NCBI RefSeq assembly: GCF_000970465.2
Contig: NZ_LAJE02000043.1
Coordinates: 1-32,703, forward strand
Direction: 5' to 3'
From: Devosia insulae DS-56
GTDB taxonomy: Bacteria; Pseudomonadota; Alphaproteobacteria; Rhizobiales; Devosiaceae
DNA length: 32,703 nt
The notes beneath the pieces are model-generated. The model did no database searches, was not told the DNA's origin, and saw only the letters and a list, made by a program, of their open reading frames with translations. Positions 7,575-15,899 of this stretch are shown here, piece after piece (the stretch's first letter is position 1; the number at the start of each line of letters is the position of its first letter). Both the position numbers and the translations under genes were made by a program.

Positions 7575-8615
7575 ATGAAGCGAATACTTCTATCCCTCCT
7601 AGGCGTTCTGGCAGTGGCTTTGGCCCTGCTGACGCCGGCTTTCGCCCAGACCAAGGGCAAGGTCTACTACCTCGTGCCCACCCTGCTCGATGAGTTCCAG
7701 ACCGGCTCGGTCTCGGCGCTGGAAATGTTCCTGAAGCAGGTCGGCTATGAGATGCAGACGCTCAACGCCGACAACAAGACCGACGTCCAGCAATCCCAGA
7801 TGAACGACGTGATCGCGCTGAAGCCCGCGGCCATCATTCTCGCCGCCGTCGATTTCAATGCGCTGAAGCCCTCGATCGAGGCCGCGATGGCGGCCGGCAT
7901 CCCGGTGGTCGAGTTCGACCGCCAGATCACCTCGACGCCGTCGTCCTTCACCTCGGTCGCCGGCACCGTCGAGATCGGCTATGTCGCCGCCGAAGTGGTC
8001 GAGGGTCTCCTCACCAAGAAGAACGGCGCCGTGAAGGGCAAGGTGCTGCAGGTGCTCGGCGATCCGGGCGACCCCTACACGCTCGATATCCAGAAGGGTT
8101 TCGAGGAAAAGATGGCGGCCTATCCCGACGTCAAGATCATCTCGCTGCCGGCCCTCGGCTGGGCCGCCGACGCCGCGGGCACCATCGTCAACGACCAGCT
8201 GCTGGCCAACCCCGATATCGACCTGATCTTCAACCACGCCGCCCACCTCTCGGTCGCCGCTGCCGCTTCGCTGGAAGCTGCCGGCAAGAAGCCGGGCGAC
8301 GTGCTGATGCTCTCCTCGAACGGCGCGCCGGTCGGCCTCGACCTGATCCGCAAGGGCTGGATGCAGGCCGAAGTCGAGCAGCCGCTCTACGCCCAGGCTG
8401 CCGCGGTCGCCATGTTCATGGACAAGATCGTCAACAAGCAGGAGATCAAGGCCGGCTCCTACGACGTGCTGGGCCTCCCCTCCACCGTGACGATCGAAGC
8501 CTGGGGCCCCAACATCAAGATCCCCGGCGCCGCCATCACCATGGAAAACATCGACAACCCGGCCTTCTGGGGCAACCTCAAGCCCCCGACGGATACCGTG
8601 ACGTCGGTGGAATAG
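7575..8615 (+). CDS. Periplasmic sugar-binding protein of CUT2 importer
   Basis: The 346-residue protein has a Sec signal peptide (MKR, hydrophobic core, cleavage likely at AFA-QTKG near residue 25) and the ribose/xylose-binding (Peripla_BP_4) fold: [16 protein letters not shown] at the start, [15 protein letters not shown], the repeated [14 protein letters not shown] pattern and [11 protein letters not shown]. It captures a sugar in the periplasm for the adjacent ATPase and permease. The ATG at 7575 has an AGGAG Shine-Dalgarno nine bases before it; the open frame extends upstream only as a shadow across the ATPase gene. A palindromic repeat (8643-8745) separates it from the permease gene and may allow higher expression of the binding protein than of the membrane parts. 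Confidence 0.92.
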   Translation: MKRILLSLLGVLAVALALLTPAFAQTKGKVYYLVPTLLDEFQTGSVSALEMFLKQVGYEMQTLNADNKTDVQQSQMNDVIALKPAAIILAAVDFNALKPSIEAAMAAGIPVVEFDRQITSTPSSFTSVAGTVEIGYVAAEVVEGLLTKKNGAVKGKVLQVLGDPGDPYTLDIQKGFEEKMAAYPDVKIISLPALGWAADAAGTIVNDQLLANPDIDLIFNHAAHLSVAAAASLEAAGKKPGDVLMLSSNGAPVGLDLIRKGWMQAEVEQPLYAQAAAVAMFMDKIVNKQEIKAGSYDVLGLPSTVTIEAWGPNIKIPGAAITMENIDNPAFWGNLKPPTDTVTSVE

Positions 8616-8642
8616 GCAGCTCGCACCGGAGTGAGGGTACGG

Positions 8643-8745
8643 CCCCTCACCCCGACCCTCTCCCCGGAGGGGAGAGGGGGCGATAGCCTCCAGGCCGTGC
8701 CACAACGTCCCCTCTCCCCTCTGGGGAGAGGGTCAGGGTGAGGGG
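8643..8745. repeat. 103-bp palindromic repeat inside the sugar operon
   Basis: Arms 8643-8679 and 8709-8745 (37 bases each) are inverted copies with two mismatches; each arm also folds on itself around CCCTCTCCCC-GGGGAGAGGG. A relative is at 19369-19494. It fills most of the 174-base gap between the binding-protein and permease genes. A strong mRNA hairpin here could stabilise the upstream message or reduce read-through. Confidence 0.75.
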
Positions 8746-8789
8746 CAGCCCAGCCCTCCGCCAAACAGAATGCGCACCGGAAACCCAGC

Positions 8790-9785
8790 ATGAACCCCAA
8801 CACCCGCCGCGCCCTCGAGTTCGTCCTCGATAACCTCGTCTGGTTCATGCTGCTGTTCGTGCTGCTGGTGTTCTCGATCTTCGTGCCGAACTACTTTCAG
8901 CCCGGCATCTTCGCCAACATCATCGAGGCCTCCTCGGTGCTCGGCGTCATGTCGATCGGCCTCGCTTTGGTGATCATCGCCGGCCACATGGATCTCTCGG
9001 TAGAGTCCGTCGCGGCGCTGTCCGCCATGGCGGTTGGCATCGTCTTCTGCTCGGCCGGTATCGGCATGGGCGTTCAGTTGACGCCCGATTGGCTCGGCGT
9101 CCCGGTTTCGCTGCTCATTGCGCTGGCCGTCGGCAGCGCCATCGGCGCCTTCAATGGCCTGTTGATCGTCAAGCTGAAAATGAACGCCTTCATCGTCACC
9201 CTTGCCTCCTATATCTGGGTGCGCGGCGTGGTGCTGGCGCTCTCCGGCGGCCGCTCGGCGCAGGACCTGGCGCCCGCCATCCGCTGGTTCGGGGTGCAGC
9301 GCCTGCTCGGCCTGCCGCTCACCGCCTGGATCGCCATCCTCTGCTTCGTGGTGTTCTCGCTGATCATGGCCAAGTCGCGCTTTGGCCGGCACCTGATCAT
9401 CATCGGCGGCAACCAGAACGCCGCCTTCCGCGCCGGCATCAAGGTCGACCGCATCCTCATCACCTCGTTCGTGCTCGCCGGGGCCATCGCCGCGCTCGCC
9501 GGCTGGCTGCTCGCCATCCGCACCTCGGGCGCCACCGCCAATCTGGGCATGGGCCTCCTCTTCAACGCCTTCGCCGCGGTGGTGATCGGCGGCGTGAGCC
9601 TCAAGGGCGGCGTCGGCGCCCTGCCCGGCGTCTATGCCGGCGTGCTGCTGCTCTCGGCCATCAATACCGCCATCAACCTGATGGGCCTGCCCGCCACCTC
9701 CACCCAGGTGATCCATGGCCTGCTGGTGCTCGCCGCCGTGCTCCTCGACACACTGAAACTCTCGATCAGGCAAAAACTCGCATGA
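8790..9785 (+). CDS. Sugar ABC transporter permease (RbsC/FrcC-like)
   Basis: This is the 331-residue membrane subunit of the CUT2 importer (BPD_transp_2 family). Hydrophobic segments run throughout from about residue 15 to 325. The family hallmark AGHMDLSVES (counterpart of GGIDLSVGS) lies near residue 70, and GGNQNAAFRAGI with the IGGVSLKGGVGALPG stretch are the conserved loops contacting the ATPase. The ATG at 8790 has GGAAA upstream and leaves a positively charged N-terminus before the first segment. The last codon region overlaps the dehydrogenase start by four bases (ATGA), so the two are translationally coupled. It works with the proteins encoded at 6763-7533 and 7575-8615. Confidence 0.9.
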   Translation: MNPNTRRALEFVLDNLVWFMLLFVLLVFSIFVPNYFQPGIFANIIEASSVLGVMSIGLALVIIAGHMDLSVESVAALSAMAVGIVFCSAGIGMGVQLTPDWLGVPVSLLIALAVGSAIGAFNGLLIVKLKMNAFIVTLASYIWVRGVVLALSGGRSAQDLAPAIRWFGVQRLLGLPLTAWIAILCFVVFSLIMAKSRFGRHLIIIGGNQNAAFRAGIKVDRILITSFVLAGAIAALAGWLLAIRTSGATANLGMGLLFNAFAAVVIGGVSLKGGVGALPGVYAGVLLLSAINTAINLMGLPATSTQVIHGLLVLAAVLLDTLKLSIRQKLA

Positions 9786-10558
9786 CCAAACGACTTCAGG
9801 GCAAAACCGCGCTCGTCATCGGAGCGGCGCGCGGCATCGGCAAGGCTATTGCCGTCCGCTTCGCCGAAGAGGGCGCCAATCTGGTTGTCGCCGACACCGA
9901 ACGCGAAGCCGGCGCGGCGACCGCCGCCGAGCTCGGCGCGCCCTTCATCTATACCGATATCTCGAAGCTCGCCGACGCCGAGGCCGCCGTGGCGCTGGCG
10001 CTCGAGAGCTATGGCCGGCTCGATATCCTGGTGCAGAATGCCGGCATCTACCCTTGGCAACTGCTCGAACAGACCTCCGTCGACGACTGGGATCGGGTGA
10101 TGGGGGTGAACCTGCGTGGCAGCTTCATCGCGGCCCGTGCCGCACTGGTGCCGATGAAGGCGCAGGGCTATGGCCGCATCCTCTTCACCTCGTCGATCAC
10201 CGGTCCGCATGTCACCAGCCCCGGCCATGGCCACTACTCGGCCACCAAAGCCGGCATCAACGGCCTGATCCGCGCCGCCGCGCTCGAGTTCTCCGGCTAC
10301 GGCATCACCGTCAACGGGGTCGAGCCCGGCAACATCCTTACCGAAGCGGTGCAGCAGCACCGCTCGCCCGAGTTCCTCAAATCGATGGAAGACGCCATCC
10401 CGCTCGGCCGCCTCGGCAGCCCCCGCGACGTCGCCAACGCCTTCCTGTTCCTCGCCTCGGACGAAGCCAGCTACATCACCGGCACGACGATCATCGTCGA
10501 TGGCGGGCAGCTATTGCCGGAGGGGAACGACTTCAGGATCATGCCGGATCGGGCGTGA
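9782..10558 (+). CDS. Short-chain dehydrogenase/reductase
   Basis: A 258-residue classical SDR. The nucleotide-binding motif GAARGIG is at 14-20, NAG at about 86-88, catalytic Ser in TSSITG (137-138), and the YSATK catalytic pair Tyr152/Lys156. The acidic residue after the second strand (VVADTE) suggests NAD over NADP. The C-terminal VDGG motif is present. It is the last gene of the ROK-regulated importer operon and its start overlaps the permease stop, so it probably oxidises the imported sugar or sugar alcohol, as seen in other CUT2 operons. A FabG-like role in lipid synthesis is unlikely given the context. Exact substrate unknown. Confidence 0.88.
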   Translation: MTKRLQGKTALVIGAARGIGKAIAVRFAEEGANLVVADTEREAGAATAAELGAPFIYTDISKLADAEAAVALALESYGRLDILVQNAGIYPWQLLEQTSVDDWDRVMGVNLRGSFIAARAALVPMKAQGYGRILFTSSITGPHVTSPGHGHYSATKAGINGLIRAAALEFSGYGITVNGVEPGNILTEAVQQHRSPEFLKSMEDAIPLGRLGSPRDVANAFLFLASDEASYITGTTIIVDGGQLLPEGNDFRIMPDRA

Positions 10559-10563
10559 TGCCT

Positions 10564-10702
10564 ACTGAAGCAGACGACCCCCTCCCATCCTCCCCCATGA
10601 AGGGGCAGGTGCCCCGCTGGTTCTCTTGGCACAATCGAAGACAGAGCCTCGACTCTTCACCTCCCCCTTCATGGGGGAGGCCGGGAGGGGGCCGTCTCTA
10701 TC
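10564..10702 (-). repeat. 139-bp palindromic repeat element, copy 2
   Basis: Reverse-complement copy of the element at 3513-3651, same length, about seven mismatches confined mostly to the central part. It starts five bases after the dehydrogenase stop codon and ends ten bases before the 3' end of the convergent GNAT gene. It therefore fills the space between convergent operons and may act as a bidirectional terminator-like structure. Confidence 0.8.
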
Positions 10703-10712
10703 GGCTCAGCCC

Positions 10713-11345
10713 CTAAAGCCCCGTCACCATGAACGTCGTATGCCTTGGCAACACTTCGTCCTTCAACACCTCGAACCCGAGCTTCCGATAAAAGCTCTGC
10801 GCCCCGCGGTTCACCGGGCTCACCTGCAGGTGCATCCCCGTCGCTCCCGCCCGCCTCAGCTTTGCCATCACATGCTCCATGCCGCGCCGGCCGATGCCCC
10901 TGCCGCGCGCCTCCTCGAGCAGGTCGATATGGCCATGGGCCGGATAGCGGTGCAGCACGTCGGGGTAGACGAATTCGGGATGACGGATCGCGTATCGGGC
11001 CCAGTCGCTCCCCTGCCACCGGCTCTCGTCTGGCCCGGGATCGGCAAGCCGCGCCGCCAGCGGCGGAAACCAGTCCGCCGCCATCTTCGCATAGATTCCC
11101 GGTGTATCCGGCGCGCCGAAAATGTAGCCACAGACCCCGTTCGGCCCATCGACCACGAAGGCAAAATCCGGCTCGTACACCTGGTACGGCACGGCATAGA
11201 TCAGCCCCAGCAGGTCAGGGTCATCCTCGCGTTCGGTTGCGTCTTTCCCCGAGTCGCCCGTCCGGAGGCACACCATATTGAGCCCGGCGTGGTCCTCGGC
11301 CAGCGCTGCTCGCAACCGGTAGCCGCCACCGAAATCAAGCCCCAT
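10713..11345 (-). CDS. GNAT acetyltransferase related to O-GlcNAcase C-terminal domain
   Basis: The 210-residue protein has a GNAT fold: acetyl-CoA loop RGRGIGRR (147-154) and the C-terminal NRGAQSFYRKLGFEVL pattern. Its length and its place directly behind a GH84 gene match the bacterial acetyltransferase-like proteins related to the C-terminal pseudo-acetyltransferase domain of animal O-GlcNAcase. The acetyl-CoA loop looks intact here, so it may be an active enzyme, unlike the human domain. The ATG at 11343-11345 overlaps the 3' end of the GH84 gene by 11 bases, so synthesis is coupled. It is the last gene of the operon; copy 2 of the 139-bp repeat follows. The acceptor substrate is unknown; an amino sugar or glycosylated molecule is a reasonable guess. 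Confidence 0.8.
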   Translation of the reverse strand: MGLDFGGGYRLRAALAEDHAGLNMVCLRTGDSGKDATEREDDPDLLGLIYAVPYQVYEPDFAFVVDGPNGVCGYIFGAPDTPGIYAKMAADWFPPLAARLADPGPDESRWQGSDWARYAIRHPEFVYPDVLHRYPAHGHIDLLEEARGRGIGRRGMEHVMAKLRRAGATGMHLQVSPVNRGAQSFYRKLGFEVLKDEVLPRHTTFMVTGL

Positions 11346-12816
11346 GCCGGTAGCGACCGCTGCCGTCGCGCGGCAACAGCTCCTGCACCGCCACCGTAAA
11401 ACCCTGCCGGTAGAAGTTGTAGATCCGGTCCTTGTCGGGGAAGTCGGCGCCGCGCGGCGGATCGCCCGCCAGCCAGTCGAGATAGGTGACGAGGTGCGTC
11501 ATCTCCTCGCGCGCTTCCCACAGATAGGGGTGGAAGGCGTAGAACAGGTCGCGGTTCTCGAGTTCGGTCATCCGGTGGAACAGAGCGGTGATGCGGTCGC
11601 GGAACTGCACCAGCGCCTCGTGCCCCTCCTGCCAGCTCTCGTTGCGCACGTCCGGCCGCTTCTCGCTCATCAGCCGCCGCGCCGATTGCAAGAGGCCCTC
11701 AACCTGCGGCCCGCAATGGAACGGCTGATAGAACAGCTCGCCCAACAGCCGGATCTCCTCCACCGTCAGCGTCTCGGTCTGCCCGGTAAAGGCCAGCCGG
11801 AAGCGCGGTTGCCAGGCCTTCAGCGCCAGCGCGAAGGCTGAAGCCTCATCGTCCGAGCCGGCGGCGAAGGCGCCGGTGGCGTGCACCGGCACGAAGTTGG
11901 CCTCGAACTCGTTATTGGGGTTGGTGATGATCCCATCGATCAGCGGCAGGATATCGGCGTGCCGCCCGCCCAGCGGCCCGGCATAGACGCGGCGGATATC
12001 GTAGTCGTTGGCGTGGAAATTCTCCCAGATCACCGGCTTCCGCCGCAGCACCCGGCCGACTTCGATGAGGCTCTCCGCGCTGATGGTCTTGGAAACGATA
12101 TCCGGCCCGGTCCAGAACACCCCGATCTCCGGGTGAAGCTCGGCCCCGATGCTGTTGAGATAGGACGAGCCCGGCACGTCATGCCCGGCAAACGCCGCGC
12201 AATATTCGGTCGGGCAGAACAGCACCGCGGCGCCGGGCGCCCGCGCCCGCACATGCTTGAAGGCCTCGTTGGCGAAATAGCTCTGTGCCGCCGCAAAGGA
12301 CGGGAAGGCCCGCTCGTCGGCCGGCATCATGGTGCGCGGAATATCGTCGAACAACAGCGCGAAATGCGTCACGCCGAGGTCCAGGAGCTGGTCGAGCCGG
12401 CGCTTCAGCGCCTCGAGGTCGCTTGCGTCCGAATAGACGACATCGAGACACGGGGCGATCGCCACCATGAAAATGAGCTTCCGCGCGCGTGCCGCGTCGA
12501 CCAGCTCCTGGAGGGCTGCGGCTTCCGCCGCGTTGTAGAGTTCGCGCCAGCGGGCGCGGATCTTGATGTCGTCCTTGGGCCCGTAGACGAAGCTGTTCAT
12601 CCCCGCATTGGCGATCCAGTCGAGCATCTCGACCCGCTGTGGGTGCGTCCACGCTCGCCCGTAAAAGCCTTCGATGACGCCAGACAGGAACGTCGTCGAG
12701 GCTTTGGCGCGTCCCGCCCCCTGTCGATCCGGCTGATCCAGCAGCACATCCAGCGACCAGCCGGAAAGCCCCGGCGGCGAGGCGGTAACACTCGGAAAGT
12801 CGTGCACAGTTCCCAT
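11335..12816 (-). CDS. GH84 beta-N-acetylglucosaminidase (O-GlcNAcase-like), cytoplasmic
   Basis: The 493-residue glycoside hydrolase removes beta-linked N-acetylglucosamine by substrate-assisted catalysis. Visible GH84 motifs are SGVIEGFYGR (45-54), YGPKDD (78-83), the catalytic Asp pair in FALLFDDIP (Asp157, Asp158), WENFHANDY (264-272) and NPNNEFEANF (299-308). These are strikingly like animal O-GlcNAcase. No signal peptide is seen, so it acts in the cytoplasm on imported material or on intracellular conjugates. The ATG at 12814-12816 lies five bases after the permease stop; the open frame extends upstream only as a shadow. The first 40 residues are not conserved-looking. The importer upstream suggests the substrate enters as an N-acetylglucosaminide. 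Confidence 0.9.
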   Translation of the reverse strand: MGTVHDFPSVTASPPGLSGWSLDVLLDQPDRQGAGRAKASTTFLSGVIEGFYGRAWTHPQRVEMLDWIANAGMNSFVYGPKDDIKIRARWRELYNAAEAAALQELVDAARARKLIFMVAIAPCLDVVYSDASDLEALKRRLDQLLDLGVTHFALLFDDIPRTMMPADERAFPSFAAAQSYFANEAFKHVRARAPGAAVLFCPTEYCAAFAGHDVPGSSYLNSIGAELHPEIGVFWTGPDIVSKTISAESLIEVGRVLRRKPVIWENFHANDYDIRRVYAGPLGGRHADILPLIDGIITNPNNEFEANFVPVHATGAFAAGSDDEASAFALALKAWQPRFRLAFTGQTETLTVEEIRLLGELFYQPFHCGPQVEGLLQSARRLMSEKRPDVRNESWQEGHEALVQFRDRITALFHRMTELENRDLFYAFHPYLWEAREEMTHLVTYLDWLAGDPPRGADFPDKDRIYNFYRQGFTVAVQELLPRDGSGRYRHGA

Positions 12817-12821
12817 CTGGT

Positions 12822-13661
12822 TCAGTCCATCGCTGTTGCGGTGAGCCCGGCGATCACATGCCGTTGCAGGACGAAGTAGAGGATCAGGATCGGCACCGTG
12901 GTGATGGTCAGTGCCGCGAAGACCAGTGAATAGTCGGTGCTGTGGTAGCCCGAGAACCGCACCAGCCCTACCGGCAGGGTACGTTGCGCATCGTCGGTGA
13001 CGAACAGCAGCGCAAACAGCAGCTCGTTCCAGACGCTGATGGTGTTGAGCACCACCATGGTCAGCATCGCCGGCCACACCATCGGCACCGACACATGCCA
13101 GAAGATTTCCCAGGTATTGGCGCCATCGAGCCGCGCCGCTTCCTCCATGTCGGGCCGGATCGAGATGAAATAGGCCCGCATCAGGAACACCGTGAAGGCC
13201 AGTTGCCAGGCGGCCCCCGGCAGGATCAGCGCCCACGGCGTATTGAGCAGGTGCATGTCGCGCAGCTGCGTGAACAGCGCGATGGCAACCGAAGGCGGCG
13301 GCAGCAGCAACCCGATCAACAGGATCCGGTACATGAGCTTCCGCCCCGGAAACTCCAGCCGGGTGAAGGCGAAGGCCGCCGCCGTGGCGAACAGCACGCA
13401 CATGCTGACCGCCACCAGCGTCACGAACACCGAGTTGAAGTAGAGCGTGCCGAGCCCGCCGACCTGCCACGCCTCGATCAGGTTCTCCCAGCGCCATTGC
13501 GCCGGCAGCGCGAAGGGCGAGCGGAAGATCTCTCGGTTCGATTTGAACGACGAGTAGACCATCCAGATCGCCGGGTAGAACGTGACGAGGACGATCGCGC
13601 CGGCCACCCCGAACTGCAGCCACTCGGCGGTGCTGCGACGCCGTTCAGTAGCGCGTGACAT
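12822..13661 (-). CDS. Sugar ABC transporter permease, MalG/NagG-like
   Basis: A 279-residue inner-membrane permease of the CUT1 class. About six hydrophobic segments are visible, with the EAA loop MEEAARLDGANTWEIFWHVSVPM in the second half, the contact point for a MalK-type ATPase. The frame opens at a TTG (13689-13691), but the ATG at 13659-13661 has a GGAG Shine-Dalgarno and overlaps the preceding permease gene by 17 bases, typical of coupled pairs; it is preferred. No ATPase is encoded in this operon, so a shared MsmK/UgpC-type ATPase elsewhere must energise it. Confidence 0.88.
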   Translation of the reverse strand: MSRATERRRSTAEWLQFGVAGAIVLVTFYPAIWMVYSSFKSNREIFRSPFALPAQWRWENLIEAWQVGGLGTLYFNSVFVTLVAVSMCVLFATAAAFAFTRLEFPGRKLMYRILLIGLLLPPPSVAIALFTQLRDMHLLNTPWALILPGAAWQLAFTVFLMRAYFISIRPDMEEAARLDGANTWEIFWHVSVPMVWPAMLTMVVLNTISVWNELLFALLFVTDDAQRTLPVGLVRFSGYHSTDYSLVFAALTITTVPILILYFVLQRHVIAGLTATAMD

Positions 13662-14538
13662 TGCCGCGCTCCGAAATCTTGAGATACCCAATCGAGATCA
13701 GCGAGACGACCAGCGTCAGCACCACGGTGAGCGCCACGCCATAGCCGATCTGGTTCTGGTCGAAGGCCTGCTTGATGATCCAGGTGGCCGGCACTTCGGT
13801 CGCCCCGAACGGCTGCCCGTTGGTCATGGTGAAGAACAGGTCGAACCCGGCAAAGCCGCCGGTCACCGCGAGGAGGATGCAGACGATGACATTCTGCTTC
13901 AGCATCGGCAGGGTGATGGCGGTGAACTGCTGCACCCCATTGGCGCCATCGAGCCGCGCCGCCTCGTAGAGGTTGCGCGGAATGCGCCGCAGCGCCGCAA
14001 AAAAGATCACCATGTAGAAGCCGGCATACTTCCAGCCGGACACGATGCAGATGAAGAGCAAAGCCGTCTCCGGCTGCGCCAGCCACGGCTGCGCCCAGTC
14101 GCCGAGCCCTACCGAGCGCAGTGTCGAGTTGAGCAGCCCGGTGCGGTAGTCGAGGACGAACTTCCATAGGACGCCCGCCGCCGACATCGACAGCACCACC
14201 GGCGCAAAGAACATGCCGCGCATCAGCGAGAAGCCGCGCCGATCCGAGTTGAGCAGCACCGCCATCACCAGCCCGAACGTCACCTCGAAGACGAGCGTCG
14301 CGGCGATGTAGAGGACGACATGGACGAACGACATGAGGAAGGTCGTGTCGGTCAGCGCCCGGGCGAAGTTGGCAAACCCGGCCCAGCGCGGCGCGCTGAA
14401 CCCATCCCAGAAGGTGAAGGCATAATAGACCGACGCGCCCAATGGCAGCAGCACGAAGGTCGCGAATAGCAGCATCGCTGGCGCCGCGAACAACAGGTTC
14501 GCGGCGCCGGTGCTGATTGGGGCCGAGCGGTCTTGCAA
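13645..14538 (-). CDS. Sugar ABC transporter permease, MalF/NagF-like
   Basis: A 297-residue CUT1 permease paired with the gene downstream. The first membrane segment begins at NLLFAAPAMLLFATFVLLP; the EAA loop NLYEAARLDGANGVQQFTAITLPML is clear. The open frame runs back into the binding-protein gene. The TTG at 14536-14538, 13 bases after that gene's stop, is the first plausible start that keeps the whole first membrane segment, although its Shine-Dalgarno is poor, so the exact start is uncertain. It forms a heterodimeric channel with the permease at 12822-13661. Confidence 0.85.
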   Translation of the reverse strand: MQDRSAPISTGAANLLFAAPAMLLFATFVLLPLGASVYYAFTFWDGFSAPRWAGFANFARALTDTTFLMSFVHVVLYIAATLVFEVTFGLVMAVLLNSDRRGFSLMRGMFFAPVVLSMSAAGVLWKFVLDYRTGLLNSTLRSVGLGDWAQPWLAQPETALLFICIVSGWKYAGFYMVIFFAALRRIPRNLYEAARLDGANGVQQFTAITLPMLKQNVIVCILLAVTGGFAGFDLFFTMTNGQPFGATEVPATWIIKQAFDQNQIGYGVALTVVLTLVVSLISIGYLKISERGNVTRY

Positions 14539-14551
14539 AGTATGGCGCCGG

Positions 14552-15820
14552 TTACTGCTTGCCCATGGCGGCGAGCGTTTCGTCGAGCCAGACCAGCGCG
14601 TCCTTGGCGCTCTTTTCGCCCGAGGCGGCAAAGGCAGCGGCCTGGTAGAAGGCCTCGGCGACCGGCACCGGATACTTGTTGTCCGGTGGCGGCACGATGC
14701 CTGAAGCGCCGCTCATCAGCGCCAGCATGGCCTGGGTCTGCTCGTCGAGCTTGGCCTTGTCGCTGACCCCCTGCACCGGGCTCATCTGGCCGCTCTCTGC
14801 CCACTTGATCTGGCTCGCTTCCGAGGTCAGGAACTTGAGGAACTTGATCGCTTCGGCCGGGTGCGGTGCGTTCTTGTGGACGACGAGCCCAGTAATGGTG
14901 CCGATCACGCTGTTGGCGAGCGGATGCGCCGCATCGATCACCGGCGTGTTGAACTGGCCGTACTCGAAGCCCTCCTCGGCGAGGTTCGCAGTCTCCGACA
15001 CCAGCCACGAGCCGATCGGGTGCATCACCGCACCTTCCTGGAAGAACGTCGCCATCGCCGGATCGGCGCCCAGCGCCTGCATGTCCTTGTTGAAGGCACC
15101 GACCTCGTGCAAGCCGACGAGCAGGTTCAGCGCCTTCTCGAACTCGGGCGTATTGAACGGCGCTTCCTGCTTGAAGGCGGCGATATAGGCGTCGGGTGGC
15201 ACCACCATGGCGGCGATGTGGCCCGCCCAGTTGCCGAGCGGCCAGAACTCGTTATTGCCCTCGACGATCGGCGTCTCGCCCGCCTCGGCCAGCGCCTTGT
15301 TGAGCGCGACAAACTCGTCCCAGGTCTTGGGCGGCGTTAGGTTGTGCTCGGCGAAGATCTTCTTGTTGTACCAGATGGTGTTGGTCAGATCGAGCGACAG
15401 CGGCACCAGGTAGGGCTTGCCGTCGACCATGGTGCCGGCGCCATCGGTCCACACGGCCGGCGAGAAGCTGTCCTTCCAGCCATCGGCGGCCATGGCTTCG
15501 GTGAGGTCGTAGGCATAGCCGGCGGCGACATCGCGCTGCACCGGGAAGCCCGCCCATTCGAAGAAGATATCCGGGACCTCGTTGCTCTTCAGCTGGGTGA
15601 TCAGCCCCTGGTTGGAATACTGATCGTCGTCGAAGACGATCTCCTTGATCTTGATGTCGGGATTGGCGGCCTGGAAATCGGCGATGATCGAATCGAGCGC
15701 CTCGCGGCTCGACCCGCCGGTGATGGAGTGCGTGAAGCGCACTTCGGTTTGCGCCATCGCGGCCGTGGTCAGCAGCAGCAATGCGGTCGCTGTCGTCAGC
15801 GCCAATCTTTTGGCCATCAT
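14552..15820 (-). CDS. Extracellular solute-binding protein, family 1 (amino sugar?)
   Basis: The 422-residue periplasmic binding protein has a Sec signal (MMAKR, hydrophobic core, cleavage near AMA-QTEV about residue 24) followed by the SBP_bac_1 fold: ADFQAANPDIKIKE, the VPLSLDLTNTIWYNKKIFAEHNL block and the KFLKFLTS helix. It binds an oligo- or aminosaccharide for the two downstream permeases. Two adjacent ATGs lie at 15818-15820 and 15815-15817, with AGGG upstream; a GTG slightly further up is less likely. It is the first gene of the operon ending in GH84 and GNAT, which suggests a GlcNAc-containing ligand. The gene faces away from the GntR regulator, with operators between them. Confidence 0.9.
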   Translation of the reverse strand: MMAKRLALTTATALLLLTTAAMAQTEVRFTHSITGGSSREALDSIIADFQAANPDIKIKEIVFDDDQYSNQGLITQLKSNEVPDIFFEWAGFPVQRDVAAGYAYDLTEAMAADGWKDSFSPAVWTDGAGTMVDGKPYLVPLSLDLTNTIWYNKKIFAEHNLTPPKTWDEFVALNKALAEAGETPIVEGNNEFWPLGNWAGHIAAMVVPPDAYIAAFKQEAPFNTPEFEKALNLLVGLHEVGAFNKDMQALGADPAMATFFQEGAVMHPIGSWLVSETANLAEEGFEYGQFNTPVIDAAHPLANSVIGTITGLVVHKNAPHPAEAIKFLKFLTSEASQIKWAESGQMSPVQGVSDKAKLDEQTQAMLALMSGASGIVPPPDNKYPVPVAEAFYQAAAFAASGEKSAKDALVWLDETLAAMGKQ

Positions 15821-15850
15821 CGGTAACACCCTGTTTTCGCCCCAAATTTC

Positions 15851-15873
15851 TTGGCAGTTATCTCCCCTGCCAA
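15851..15873. promoter_or_regulatory. Inverted repeat in divergent promoter region
   Basis: TTGGCAG (15851-15857) and CTGCCAA (15867-15873) form a 7-base dyad around nine bases, between the DRE-like operator and the binding-protein start. It differs in sequence from the GntR-type site beside it, so it may serve a second regulator, or may simply fold in the 5' leader of the binding-protein message. Confidence 0.4.
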
Positions 15874-15883
15874 CTGGTATGTT

Positions 15884-15899
15884 ATTGGTTTAAACCAGT
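15884..15899. promoter_or_regulatory. NagR/DasR-like operator (GntR/HutC family)
   Basis: ATTGGTTTAAACCAGT contains a perfect 12-base palindrome (15886-15897) and closely resembles the DasR/NagR responsive element ACTGGTCTAGACCAGT. Half-sites AACTGGTAT (15872-15880) and its exact reverse complement ATACCAGTT (15965-15973) flank it. All lie between the divergent binding-protein and GntR genes, so the GntR protein encoded at 16011 is expected to repress both directions until an amino-sugar signal binds. Confidence 0.65.
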
